Part shown: positions 1-7,141 of the stretch, piece after piece | Numbering within the stretch: position 1 is the stretch's first letter | How the letters are laid out: every line of letters begins with the position of its first letter | Source of the DNA: Planctomycetota bacterium | GTDB lineage: Bacteria; Planctomycetota; Phycisphaerae; Sedimentisphaerales; Anaerohalosphaeraceae | Reading direction: 5' to 3' | Assembly: GCA_030637065.1 (NCBI GenBank) | Contig: DAOVVQ010000071.1 | Coordinates: forward strand, 1-14,344 | DNA length: 14,344 nt | Notes under the pieces: generated by a model | Databases searched by the model: none | Told to the model about the DNA's origin: nothing | Seen by the model: the letters and a program-made list of their open reading frames with translations, nothing else | Program-made: the position numbers and the translations under genes

Positions 1-103
1 AGAGCGGAGACCCGCCACAGCCCAAACCCAAAAAGGGCTTTAGCCCTGCAACTAAACACCCAACCAACTCGAAACAGATTCACGCTGGCTTAATCACCCT
101 ATA

Positions 104-128
104 ATCCGCGAGGATCCGCGTAATCCGC
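104..128. repeat. Three short ATCCGC tandem units
   Basis: ATCCGC occurs at 104-109, 114-119 and 123-128, with spacers of four and three bases, so the period is 10 then 9. The phrase resembles low-complexity ATCCGCG-type intergenic repeats that I have seen scattered in many bacterial genomes. The units are too short and irregular for a CRISPR array. A small hairpin AGGGC-TTTA-GCCCT lies upstream at 34-47 without a T-tract. Confidence 0.4.
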
Positions 129-177
129 CCGGCTGCGATGCGCTTCGCCGCGGCGAGTGGAGTATTAGTACACGGCG

Positions 178-314
178 TTGGGTGGCACCCTTTTGCTCGC
201 AAAAGGGTGTTTTTCAAACCCCAGCCAAACTCCTCACATCAAACCTGATACACCTGCCAGTTTTTACGTCCCAGCCACACCCTTTTGCAAAAAACGCAAA
301 AAGGTGCCACCCAA
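178..314. repeat. Nested palindromic element A (GGGTGGCA ends)
   Basis: The outer arms at 178-196 and 296-314 are inverted repeats that match at 18 of 19 positions and start TTGGGTGGCACC. A second inverted pair, 199-210 and 277-288, lies just inside and is perfect over 12 bp (GCAAAAGGGTGT/ACACCCTTTTGC). The whole can therefore fold as one long interrupted stem with a 66-base apical region. Each arm is also self-complementary (186-196 with 199-209; 279-288 with 296-305), so two side hairpins are an alternative fold. CCCAGCCA occurs twice inside (220-227, 270-277). No transposase gene lies within. The plan matches element B at 5657-5747. A MITE-like or REP-like dispersed unit is the best guess. 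Confidence 0.6.
186..214 (+). terminator. Hairpin plus T-tract, possible rho-independent terminator
   Basis: CACCCTTTTG (186-195) pairs with CAAAAGGGTG (200-209) around a four-base CTCG loop, followed at once by TTTTT (210-214). This would end a rightward transcript entering from before the window. The hairpin is also the left arm of element A, so the terminator-like look may be a by-product of the repeat. Confidence 0.4.
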
Positions 315-623
315 TTTATCAATCAATCCACATGGAGCCCACCCGTCGCTGTGGGAGGAATTTTCTGATTGCTTTAAGCAGTTGAGTCGGGTATTTCGGC
401 AAACCAGGGGCCGCTTTTCATGTAAATATGGCCGATCATGGTTTCCAAATTGGAAATAGGAGCAAAAGACTCGCTGGCAGTGGCATGGGCCGATAATCAT
501 TGCCTCATCACTATGAAGTTGGGTAGGCGACAGCCGTTCGGCATCCGGTTTTTGCGGCATCTTCAGTCCGGTTAGGCCAAATTATTCCACCAGGTTCGAT
601 AAACACCGTTTTTCAGCAAAAGA
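315..623. other. Gene-free stretch upstream of dapL
   Basis: No reading frame here looks protein-like on either strand. A 45-codon frame at 438-575 (+) has no clear ribosome binding site and no recognisable family. One perfect short palindrome, TTTCCAA-A-TTGGAAA at 442-456, could be an operator but has no gene start next to it. Otherwise nothing is seen. Confidence 0.4.
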
Positions 624-652
624 TTGACGCAGGGGCCCATTGGCAATAATAT
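624..652 (+). promoter_or_regulatory. Sigma-70-type promoter for the dapL operon
   Basis: TTGACG (624-629) and TAATAT (647-652) are separated by exactly 17 bases, giving 5/6 and 4/6 matches to the -35 and -10 consensus. Transcription would start near 659, leaving a leader of about 78 bases before the dapL ATG. The leader contains a GC-rich palindrome (CCGGCGCCGG) but nothing I can match to a lysine riboswitch, which would be longer. Confidence 0.5.
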
Positions 653-736
653 GGTGGTTTTGGCAACAGGCGATCCGGCGCCGGCTGGCGTAAATCGGGT
701 GGCAACAATGAGTTAGTGCAAAAAGGCAGACAAAGT

Positions 737-1966
737 ATGATTAACGTAAATGAAAATTATCTCAAACTTCAGGCTGGGTACCTGTTCCCGGAGATCGGAC
801 GGAGAGTCCGTGCATTTGCCGCGGCCAATCCCGATGCGGCGATTATCAAACTCGGTATCGGCGATGTTACCGAACCCCTTGCGCCGGCGGTGATAGAGGC
901 CATGCACAATGCCGTCGACGAAATGTCGCGGGCGGAGTCCTTTCGCGGATACGACGGCGACGGCGTCGGCTACGAGTTTTTAAGAAACGCCATTGTCGAA
1001 AACGACTTTCGATCGCGCGGCGTTGACCTGGATATAAGCGAGGTGTTTGCCAGTGACGGAGCCAAGTGCGACACGGGCAACTTCCAGGAGATATTCGCAT
1101 TAGGCAATATCGTCGCCGTAACCGACCCGGTCTATCCCGTTTATGTCGATACCAATGTCATGGCGGGCAGGACGGGCGTTGGCGTTGGCTCAGGGGGCTA
1201 TGAGGGCATCGTTTACATGCCGTGTACGGCTGAGAATGGGTTTGTGCCCGATCTGCCGGATCAGGATGTCGATATGATCTATCTGTGCTTTCCCAATAAT
1301 CCCACCGGTGCGGTTGCTACCAAAGAGCAGCTCAAAAAGTGGGTCGATTATGCCCGCCGCCGCAAGGCGATAATACTCTTCGACGCCGCTTACGAGGCCT
1401 TTATTTCGGATGCGGATCTGCCGCACTCGATATACGAGATTGAGGGGGCGAAGGAGGTTGCCGTCGAGTTTCGCAGCTTTTCCAAGACAGCCGGCTTTAC
1501 CGGCGTCCGCTTCGGATACACCGTCGTGCCTAAAGAACTCAAGGCCTATAACGCCGATGGCAGCGTTGCAGACGTCAACGCGCTTTGGAACCGTCGCCAG
1601 TGTACCAAATTCAACGGTGTAAGCTATATCACCCAGGTCGGCGCCGCAGCCGTATATTCCGCTGACGGCAAAAGGCAGATCCAGCAGACCATCGACCTGT
1701 ATATGTCCAACGCCGCAGCGATGCGAAATTCGCTTGAAAAGCTCGGTTACACCGTTTACGGCGGTATAAACGCCCCCTATATATGGCTCAGGACTCCGGA
1801 CGGGGTCGATTCGTGGAAGTTTTTCGACCTGCTGCTGGAAAAGGCCAACGTGGTCGGGACGCCGGGCGCCGGATTTGGCGCCGCTGGCGAAGGATACTTT
1901 CGCCTTAGCGCATTTAACGACCCGAAAAAAGTAGCCGAAGCGATGGATCGCCTCGCGAAAATCTGA
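737..1966 (+). CDS. dapL: LL-diaminopimelate aminotransferase (DapL)
   Basis: This 409-residue PLP enzyme converts tetrahydrodipicolinate to LL-diaminopimelate in one step, feeding lysine and peptidoglycan synthesis in the cytoplasm. Length and motifs fit the DapL branch of class I/II aminotransferases: NENYLKLQAGYLFPEI at the N-terminus, GIGDVTEPL (about 40-48), SDGAKCDTGN (106-115), DPVYPVYVDTNVMAG (130-144), CFPNNPTGA (184-192), and SFSKTAGFTGVRFGY with PLP lysine K250. Arg389 in YFRLSAF is the expected carboxylate binder. An upstream in-frame GTG at 716 exists, but the ATG at 737 is preferred because family members begin M-x-x-x-NENYLKL and AAGG at 723-726 suits it. It is the first gene of the operon, 33 bases before the folK fusion. 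Confidence 0.95.
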   Translation: MINVNENYLKLQAGYLFPEIGRRVRAFAAANPDAAIIKLGIGDVTEPLAPAVIEAMHNAVDEMSRAESFRGYDGDGVGYEFLRNAIVENDFRSRGVDLDISEVFASDGAKCDTGNFQEIFALGNIVAVTDPVYPVYVDTNVMAGRTGVGVGSGGYEGIVYMPCTAENGFVPDLPDQDVDMIYLCFPNNPTGAVATKEQLKKWVDYARRRKAIILFDAAYEAFISDADLPHSIYEIEGAKEVAVEFRSFSKTAGFTGVRFGYTVVPKELKAYNADGSVADVNALWNRRQCTKFNGVSYITQVGAAAVYSADGKRQIQQTIDLYMSNAAAMRNSLEKLGYTVYGGINAPYIWLRTPDGVDSWKFFDLLLEKANVVGTPGAGFGAAGEGYFRLSAFNDPKKVAEAMDRLAKI

Positions 1967-1999
1967 TCCGACGGAAACGTCATGCGAAAGGACGCGTAA

Positions 2000-3103
2000 A
2001 TGCCGAAAGGCAGTCAACAGCTTACAACGGCCTACATCGGCCTGGGCAGCAACCTCGGCGACCGCGGCGGCTTTATCAACCGGGCGCTGAACGAGCTTGA
2101 CGGCATAGGAGGTGTAAGCGTCGATGCCATGACCAAGCAGGTCCAGACCGCTCCGCTCGACGCAAAAGATCAGCCCGACTACATCAACGCTGTCGCGAGG
2201 ATCCAGACACGCCTTTCGCCAGGCAGGCTTTTTGAGCGTATGGCGGCGATCGAGGATTCGTTGGGGAGGATCCGCAACGGAGAAAAATGGGATTCGCGGA
2301 CCATCGACCTGGATTTGCTGTTGTATGGAGACGAGGTCGTAGATCAGCCTGACCTCATAGTGCCGCACAGCCAGATGCATCTCCGTTCGTTCGTCCTGAC
2401 CGGTATGTGCGAACTCGACGGCAATCTCGTCCATCCGATCCTGAAAAGAACGATGTTCGAGCTTGCAAAACGCCTTGGCGGCAACGATTTTGTCTTCGAC
2501 CCTTCGCGGGCCCAGCTTATATGCGTTGCGGGGATAATCGGCGTGGGCAAGACGACCCTGGCGGCGAATCTTGCAGAGAAACTCGGCTGTGAGATGCTCG
2601 CCGAGGCCTACGACAGCAACCCCTTCATTGCGAAGGTCTACGCCGGAAAAGAGGACCTTGCCCTTGATTCCCAGATGTTCTTCCTCAACAGCAGACTCGA
2701 GCAATTAGGCCCCGGCAGCCTTGCGCTCGCTGAGCCGGTTGTCAGCGATTATATCTTCGACAAGGAGATGATATACGCCCGGCGGACGCTGAATCCGATG
2801 CAATTGGCCGAGTATGGCACCAGCCACCACAGCGCTCAAGGCCGGGTGGCAGGGCCGGTGCTGGTAATATATCTCAGCGACTCGCCACAGGCCTGCCTGG
2901 AGCGGATCCACAAACGAAACAGGCCCTACGAACAGCAGATCGAGCTATCGACCCTCGAGAATTTCGCAGGCGATTACGACCGCCTCTTCGAGCAATGGCC
3001 CAAATCGCCGCTGATCACGTTAGATGCCGCACAATTTAACTGCATGGATGACGGGGACATGCAGATACTGGCGGACGAGGTGAAAAGTTATATATGCAGC
3101 TAA
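2000..3103 (+). CDS. folK: HPPK (FolK) fused to a deoxynucleoside kinase
   Basis: This 367-residue protein has two enzyme domains. Residues about 10-160 are 6-hydroxymethyl-7,8-dihydropterin pyrophosphokinase of folate synthesis: YIGLGSNLGDR (12-22), WDSRTIDLDLLLYG (97-110) with the metal-binding Asp pair D103/D105, then VPHSQMHLRSFVL. Residues about 171-367 are a P-loop deoxynucleoside kinase: GIIGVGKTT (178-186), AEPVVSDYIFDKEMIYA (244-260), and a lid-like stretch RIHKRNRPYEQQI (302-314). The usual ERS/DRS triad is replaced by E245-P-V, resembling the kinase branch I remember from Bacteroidetes. Each domain looks full length with intact core motifs, so a bifunctional enzyme is likely; the kinase substrate (dA, dG or other) cannot be read here. 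GAAAGGA precedes the ATG. The last 10 bases overlap panC. Confidence 0.9.
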   Translation: MPKGSQQLTTAYIGLGSNLGDRGGFINRALNELDGIGGVSVDAMTKQVQTAPLDAKDQPDYINAVARIQTRLSPGRLFERMAAIEDSLGRIRNGEKWDSRTIDLDLLLYGDEVVDQPDLIVPHSQMHLRSFVLTGMCELDGNLVHPILKRTMFELAKRLGGNDFVFDPSRAQLICVAGIIGVGKTTLAANLAEKLGCEMLAEAYDSNPFIAKVYAGKEDLALDSQMFFLNSRLEQLGPGSLALAEPVVSDYIFDKEMIYARRTLNPMQLAEYGTSHHSAQGRVAGPVLVIYLSDSPQACLERIHKRNRPYEQQIELSTLENFAGDYDRLFEQWPKSPLITLDAAQFNCMDDGDMQILADEVKSYICS

Positions 3104-3957
3104 TTAAGACTATAGACGAAGCCCGCCGGGTTATTGGCCAGGTCCGCTATGATGGCCGGAAGGTCGCTCTGGTGCCGACCATGGGGGCACTGCACGCCGG
3201 GCACATGTCCCTTATCCAGGCGGCGGGGCAGGCGTGTGATTTTATAGTCGTAACCATATTCGTCAACCCAACGCAGTTTGGCGCCGGCGAGGACCTGGGC
3301 AAATATCCGCGAGACCTCGAGCGCGCCAGCGAGATGTGCCGCCTGGCGGGTGTCGATGTGGTCTTCGCCCCCGATCCGGATCAGATGTACCCCGACGAAC
3401 CGATGACATGGGTAAACGTAGAAGGACTCACAGAGGGCCTCTGCGGAGAATCCCGGCAGGGGCATTTTCGCGGGGTTACTACTGTTTGTGCCAAGCTGTT
3501 CAATATTATCAGGGCTGATATCGCCTTTTTCGGCCAAAAGGACGCCCAGCAGGTCATCGTTATCGATCGCATGGTCGCGGACCTGAATATCCCACTGAAG
3601 ATAGTCGTTTGCCCGACGGTTCGCCAGCCCGATGGCTTGGCGATCAGCAGCCGGAACCAGTATCTAAGTCCCGAAGAAAGAAAGGACGCGTTGCTGCTCT
3701 ACGCGGCCCTGCAGGAGTGCCGCCGGATGATCGATGGCGGCTGTCGAAGTTGCCCCGAGTTGATCGGGGCGATGCAGAAGGTTCTCGGTCAAAGTCCGCG
3801 TATCGTCCCGGACTATGTCAGTATTGTCGATGCGGAAAATCTCAAGAATATCGAGACGATCGACCAAACTGCCCTCGTCGCCGTAGCTGTCATGGTCGGC
3901 GCTACGCGGCTGATCGATAATATAATAGTGGACTTGAACAAACCGGACGATATATAA
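3094..3957 (+). CDS. panC: Pantothenate synthetase (pantoate-beta-alanine ligase)
   Basis: PanC joins pantoate and beta-alanine with ATP to make pantothenate, the CoA precursor, in the cytoplasm. The 287 residues match the family's usual length of about 280. Visible motifs are VPTMGALHAGH (27-37) with the HxGH nucleotidyltransferase pair H34/H37, FVNPTQF (56-62), GQKDAQQ (147-153), RQPDGLAISSRN (177-188) with the KMSKS-like ATP loop, and MVGATRLIDN near the C-terminus. The start lies inside the end of the folK fusion gene, a 10-base overlap that suggests translational coupling; GAGG at 3077-3080 is rather far for an independent site. It ends with tandem stops TAATAA. Confidence 0.96.
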   Translation: MQLIKTIDEARRVIGQVRYDGRKVALVPTMGALHAGHMSLIQAAGQACDFIVVTIFVNPTQFGAGEDLGKYPRDLERASEMCRLAGVDVVFAPDPDQMYPDEPMTWVNVEGLTEGLCGESRQGHFRGVTTVCAKLFNIIRADIAFFGQKDAQQVIVIDRMVADLNIPLKIVVCPTVRQPDGLAISSRNQYLSPEERKDALLLYAALQECRRMIDGGCRSCPELIGAMQKVLGQSPRIVPDYVSIVDAENLKNIETIDQTALVAVAVMVGATRLIDNIIVDLNKPDDI

Positions 3958-3960
3958 TAA

Positions 3961-4020
3961 AGGGTTCCCTGAAAAACAGGGTATATCCCAATGCCAGGTT
4001 TGTTTTTGGAACAAAAACAA
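3961..4020 (+). promoter_or_regulatory. Run of overlapping small hairpins between panC and panD
   Basis: Four inverted repeats are packed into 60 bases: AGGG-TT-CCCT (3961-3970), CCCTG-AAAAA-CAGGG (3967-3981), GGG-TATAT-CCC (3979-3989) and TTGTTTTTG-GAA-CAAAAACAA (4000-4020, nine perfect pairs). The first three share arms, so they are mutually exclusive folds. None is followed by a T-tract, so a simple terminator is unlikely. It may be an attenuator, an RNA processing site or only a spacer. Confidence 0.35.
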
Positions 4021-4095
4021 CGACCATAGCAAGGGTGCCATAGTTTTCCAAAGGTCCCTATAGAATGTAAACGAAACCGAACAAGGAAACGTAAA

Positions 4096-4452
4096 ATGCT
4101 CATTAAAGCACTAAAAAGCAAGATTCACAGGGCCACGGTAACCGCAGCCAGCGTCGATTACCCCGGCAGTATCGCCGTAGATTCCGACCTGCTGGCCGCT
4201 GTGGGAGTCGTACCGTACGAAGCCGTTCTTTTAGCTAACGTCACCAACGGCCAGCGAGCCGAGACTTATGTTGTCTCAGCGCCCGCGGGAAGCGGCAAGA
4301 TCGAGGTTCTGGGGGCGGCAGCGAGGATGTTCAGCCCCGGCGACATCGTAATCATTATCAACTTTGGCCACTATACGCCGGAGGAACTGGCGGAGATCAA
4401 GCCCAAAGTCATCGTCGCCGATGAGAATAATGGAATAAAACAGGTTTTGTAA
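4096..4452 (+). CDS. panD: Aspartate 1-decarboxylase (pyruvoyl enzyme)
   Basis: PanD makes beta-alanine from L-aspartate, supplying the second substrate of PanC. It is translated as a proenzyme that cleaves itself at Gly24-Ser25 (DYPGSIAVD) to form the pyruvoyl cofactor. Other family features are KSKIHRATVT at the N-terminus with K9, NGQRAETY (51-58) with R54 and Y58, and GAAARMFSPGD (73-83). At 118 residues it has the normal length. AAGGA at 4083-4087 lies eight bases before the ATG, a good ribosome binding site. It is separated from panC by 138 bases and followed 10 bases later by lgt, so panCD is a functional pair with a structured spacer rather than a tight couple. Confidence 0.96.
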   Translation: MLIKALKSKIHRATVTAASVDYPGSIAVDSDLLAAVGVVPYEAVLLANVTNGQRAETYVVSAPAGSGKIEVLGAAARMFSPGDIVIIINFGHYTPEELAEIKPKVIVADENNGIKQVL

Positions 4453-4462
4453 GAAAACGCCA

Positions 4463-5623
4463 ATGTTTCCCGAGCTTTTCCAGATACCGGTGATCAACAC
4501 ATCCTTCAACGTCTATGGCGTGCTGATGGTAACCGGTTTCCTGTCCGCCGTCTTTCTCGTGAGGCGGTTGGCCGTGACCCTTGGTGAGAACCCGGACCAT
4601 ATTACAAATGTCGCCCTCTACTCGCTCATCTCCGGTGTCGTCGGCGCCAGGATATTCTATGTGTGGCACCACTTCGACCTCTTTCGCGGTGATCCGTGGT
4701 GGTCGGTCTTTGCCGTTTGGCGCGGGGGGCTGGAATTTTTGGGCGGCTTTCTCTGCGGCATAGTCCTCGTGATAATCTACCTTATCCGCCAAAAGCTCTC
4801 CGTGAAGCGATATATGGACCTGCTGGCTGTGGGGCTCATGCTTGCCCTGGCGTTCGGGCGGTTAGGGTGCTTTATGGGGAGGGGATGCTGCTTCGGAAAA
4901 CCGACCGACGTCTCCTGGGGCGTGCAGTTTCCCTACGGCTCTGACCCGTATCGGAGCCAGATCTACCCCGATTTTGCCAGGAACCGCCCTGAACCGCGGG
5001 TCGAACTGCCAGCCGAATACTTTGGCTTCTCCGGCGAGGGCGGCCAGACCTGGTATGCTGCCGACGAGGCGGGAAAATATAATGCCTACTTAAAACCGCC
5101 CGGCCTGCTCACCGAGCGGCAGGCATACGAAGTCAGCGAAGGCAAATACCAATGCCTGCCCGTCCATCCGACGCAGTTATACTCGTCTGCCAACGCCCTG
5201 TTTTTGTGCATGGTGTTTTATCTGTTCTGGCGAAAGTTCGCTAAAATATATCCGGGCACGACTCTGGGCCTGCTGCTGATCCTTTACGGCCTGACGCGCT
5301 TTGCGCTGGAATCGCTGCGCGACGACAACCCCTACGAACATGCCTGGTGGGCTATTCACGATGGATGGACCATCTCGCAGAATATCGGCATTTACCTTGC
5401 GATCACAGGGCTGATACTCATGGTCGTCCTGTTCAGCCGCAAACCCGCTCTCCTCTCAGGCCCCAGAGGCCTGCCCAGAGAACCGGAACCCTCCAGAGAC
5501 ACAGAACCGTCCAGAGAGCCGCCTTCACCGTATAACAGTGCCGCGCCACCGGCAACGCCCAACCCGGAACCACCGTCCGAAACGGCAAACCCTCCGCAAA
5601 AACCGGACATACCCGCAAACTGA
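4463..5623 (+). CDS. lgt: Prolipoprotein diacylglyceryl transferase, with proline-rich tail
   Basis: Lgt is an inner-membrane enzyme that moves diacylglycerol from phosphatidylglycerol to the lipobox cysteine of prolipoproteins. The 386 residues contain several hydrophobic segments (about 15-35, 48-68, 92-108, 117-132, 242-257, 265-281, 306-324). The signature is GRLGCFMGRGCCFGKP (132-147), the cysteine-rich variant of the GRxGNF motif with R133 as the expected essential arginine, followed by PVHPTQLYSSAN (233-244) and RFALESLRDDNP (279-290). The loop between the signature and HPTQLY is long (about 80 residues) and polar, probably periplasmic. Residues about 330-386 form a Pro/Glu/Ser-rich tail with PEPSRDTEPSREP-type repeats, not usual in the family. 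The ribosome binding site is weak; close spacing to panD suggests coupling. Confidence 0.92.
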   Translation: MFPELFQIPVINTSFNVYGVLMVTGFLSAVFLVRRLAVTLGENPDHITNVALYSLISGVVGARIFYVWHHFDLFRGDPWWSVFAVWRGGLEFLGGFLCGIVLVIIYLIRQKLSVKRYMDLLAVGLMLALAFGRLGCFMGRGCCFGKPTDVSWGVQFPYGSDPYRSQIYPDFARNRPEPRVELPAEYFGFSGEGGQTWYAADEAGKYNAYLKPPGLLTERQAYEVSEGKYQCLPVHPTQLYSSANALFLCMVFYLFWRKFAKIYPGTTLGLLLILYGLTRFALESLRDDNPYEHAWWAIHDGWTISQNIGIYLAITGLILMVVLFSRKPALLSGPRGLPREPEPSRDTEPSREPPSPYNSAAPPATPNPEPPSETANPPQKPDIPAN

Positions 5624-5656
5624 CCGGCAGATAACCTCTTGCACAGTGATCACCGT

Positions 5657-5747
5657 AGGGTGGCAGCGTGTTTGGCGAAGCCAAACCGATGGTGGGTGTC
5701 GGTGTGTATACGCCCATCGGTTTGCTGCGCAAACACGCTGCCACTCT
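5657..5747. repeat. Nested palindromic element B (GGGTGGCA ends)
   Basis: Outer arms GTGGCAGCGTGTTTG (5660-5674) and its perfect complement (5730-5744) extend outward with one G-T pair and two more pairs. An inner pair CAAACCGATGG (5682-5692)/CCATCGGTTTG (5714-5724) is perfect over 11 bp, separated from the outer pair by small internal loops. The alternative fold is two side hairpins, GTTTGGC-GAA-GCCAAAC (5670-5686) and GTTTGC-TGC-GCAAAC (5720-5734). The plan is that of element A at 178-314, with the same GGGTGGCA end but a different stem sequence. It fills the gap between the convergent lgt and bioF genes, so it could also act as a two-way transcription barrier, although no T-tract is seen. 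Confidence 0.65.
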
Positions 5748-5784
5748 TGCTGCGGGCTGTATGGGTAACAAGTTATCCACTGAG

Positions 5785-6969
5785 CTAAGGCTGGCGGTGT
5801 GCCGATATCCTCATTGCTTCACTTAACGCGTTGGCGAGTCCGTCGAGATGGACCTTTGTGTGCTCTGCCTGTACGGAGATCCTTAGTCTTGCTGTTCCGG
5901 CGGCGACGGTAGGGGGGCGGATGGCTGCCGCGAAATAGCCTCTTTTGTAAAGATGCGACGATACAGCTAAGGTTTTGCCGCTGTCGCCGATTATTACGGG
6001 GATGATATGGCTTGTGCTCGAAGCGGTATCGAGGCCGAGGGCATTGAGGCGGGTTCTCAGGTATTCGCAATTGGCTGCCAGCGACTGCCTTCTTTGGGGC
6101 TCGGATATTACGATCTCAAGTGCCGCCAGCAATGCCGCACAATTTACCGGCGACGGCGCGGTGGTGTAAATAAAACCCCTGGCCTTGTTTATCAGGTAAT
6201 CGGTTACGTTTTTTGCTGCGGCGACGATCGCGCCTGTCGCGCCGAAGGCCTTGCCCAGCGGCGCAACGACGATATCGACGTCATCGAGCAATCCAAGCTC
6301 GTCGGCGAGCCCGGCTCCGCTATCACCCAGACAACCGGCTGCGTGGGCCTCGTCGACGATCAATATCGCTGAGTGCTTCTTTTTCAACTCGACGAGCCGG
6401 GTCAGATCGGCCCTGTCGCCGTCCATGGAAAAGACGCTTTCGGTGACGATGAATTTGCGTTCGAAGCGGCTATCTGCGAGCAGTTTTTCCAGTTTGGCGG
6501 GGTCATTTCGCCGATACGTTCTGAATGTCGCCTTTCCGGCCATGGCTGCGTCGATGACCGAGGCGTGGTCGAGCTTATCTAACAGCACAAGGTCGCCTTC
6601 CTGCGGTATCGTAGTCAGCACCGCCTGATTCGCCGTCCAGCCGGAATTGAACAGAAGCGCCGACTCCGCAGAGAAAAATTCAGCGAACCTCTGCTCGACC
6701 TCCGCATGACCCTGCATCGTCCCGCATATCAGACGCGAGGCCCCAGCCCCGTAGCCGTATCGGCGAACGGCGTCGATTACCGCCTCTGCGACCTTTGCGT
6801 CGCCGGCGATGTTGAGATAATTGTTGCTGCAAAAAAGGATCTTTTCGCCCGCGTCACCCGTCAGCCGGACCGCTGGGCCCCGAATCGACTCGATACACCT
6901 CAGCCTGCGCAACATATCCGAACGCTCAAGTCCGCAAAGCTCCTCGTCAATAAAGCTAAATTCCGCCAT
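5785..6969 (-). CDS. bioF: 8-amino-7-oxononanoate synthase-type PLP enzyme (BioF)
   Basis: A 394-residue member of the alpha-oxoamine synthase family, most likely BioF, which condenses pimeloyl-thioester with alanine in biotin synthesis. Motifs: SNNYLNIAGD (48-57), GAGASRLICGTMQGHAEVE (74-92), LDHASVIDAAM (133-143), VTESVFSMDGD (175-185), VDEAHAAGCLGDSG (205-218) with D206/H209, PLGKAFGATGA with PLP lysine K240, and IRPPTVAAGTARLRIS (350-365), close to BioF consensus. Glycine C-acetyltransferase and serine palmitoyltransferase are relatives, but the IRPPTV/RLRIS stretch favours BioF. An upstream in-frame TTG at 6993 is possible; the ATG at 6969 is preferred, with TGGAA about ten bases before it. 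No other biotin genes are in the window. Confidence 0.85.
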   Translation of the reverse strand: MAEFSFIDEELCGLERSDMLRRLRCIESIRGPAVRLTGDAGEKILFCSNNYLNIAGDAKVAEAVIDAVRRYGYGAGASRLICGTMQGHAEVEQRFAEFFSAESALLFNSGWTANQAVLTTIPQEGDLVLLDKLDHASVIDAAMAGKATFRTYRRNDPAKLEKLLADSRFERKFIVTESVFSMDGDRADLTRLVELKKKHSAILIVDEAHAAGCLGDSGAGLADELGLLDDVDIVVAPLGKAFGATGAIVAAAKNVTDYLINKARGFIYTTAPSPVNCAALLAALEIVISEPQRRQSLAANCEYLRTRLNALGLDTASSTSHIIPVIIGDSGKTLAVSSHLYKRGYFAAAIRPPTVAAGTARLRISVQAEHTKVHLDGLANALSEAMRISAHRQP

Positions 6970-7009
6970 AAATCCATTTTCCAGTTGAACCAAAACCGCA
7001 CTTTCTGCT

Positions 7010-7015
7010 ATTATA
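7010..7015 (-). promoter_or_regulatory. Perfect TATAAT -10 box for bioF
   Basis: Reading leftward, TATAAT at 7015-7010 lies about 40 bases before the bioF ATG. A matching -35 is not obvious at 16-18 bases, so it is called on the -10 and its position alone. Confidence 0.35.
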
Positions 7016-7141
7016 AGACATCGCGAGGTCGCCGCGTAGCTAAATAATTACCAGAATCCGGGCGAAAAAAGGCAACACAAAGGCAAATATCGCCGAAAAA
7101 CACTTATATTCGCAGTAACTGCAAAAAAGGCAGAGACCATT

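Noticed and set aside
104..128. Start of a CRISPR array
   Set aside because: Units are only six to seven bases long with spacers of three to four bases, and no cas genes are present.
178..459. Rightward 93-codon open frame across element A
   Set aside because: Much of it translates the palindromic repeat, and the rest has no protein-like features or ribosome binding site.
697..704. Third copy of the GGGTGGCA element end
   Set aside because: Only the eight-base motif is present, without a self-complementary arm or a matching inverted end nearby, so chance is likely.
659..736. Lysine riboswitch in the dapL leader
   Set aside because: The leader after the likely transcription start is about 78 bases, too short for a lysine riboswitch, and no conserved core was seen.
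1190..2704. Long leftward open frame (about 504 codons) opposite dapL and folK
   Set aside because: It lies fully antisense to two clear enzyme genes with intact motifs, and its translation has no recognisable domain. It results from the codon bias of the real genes.
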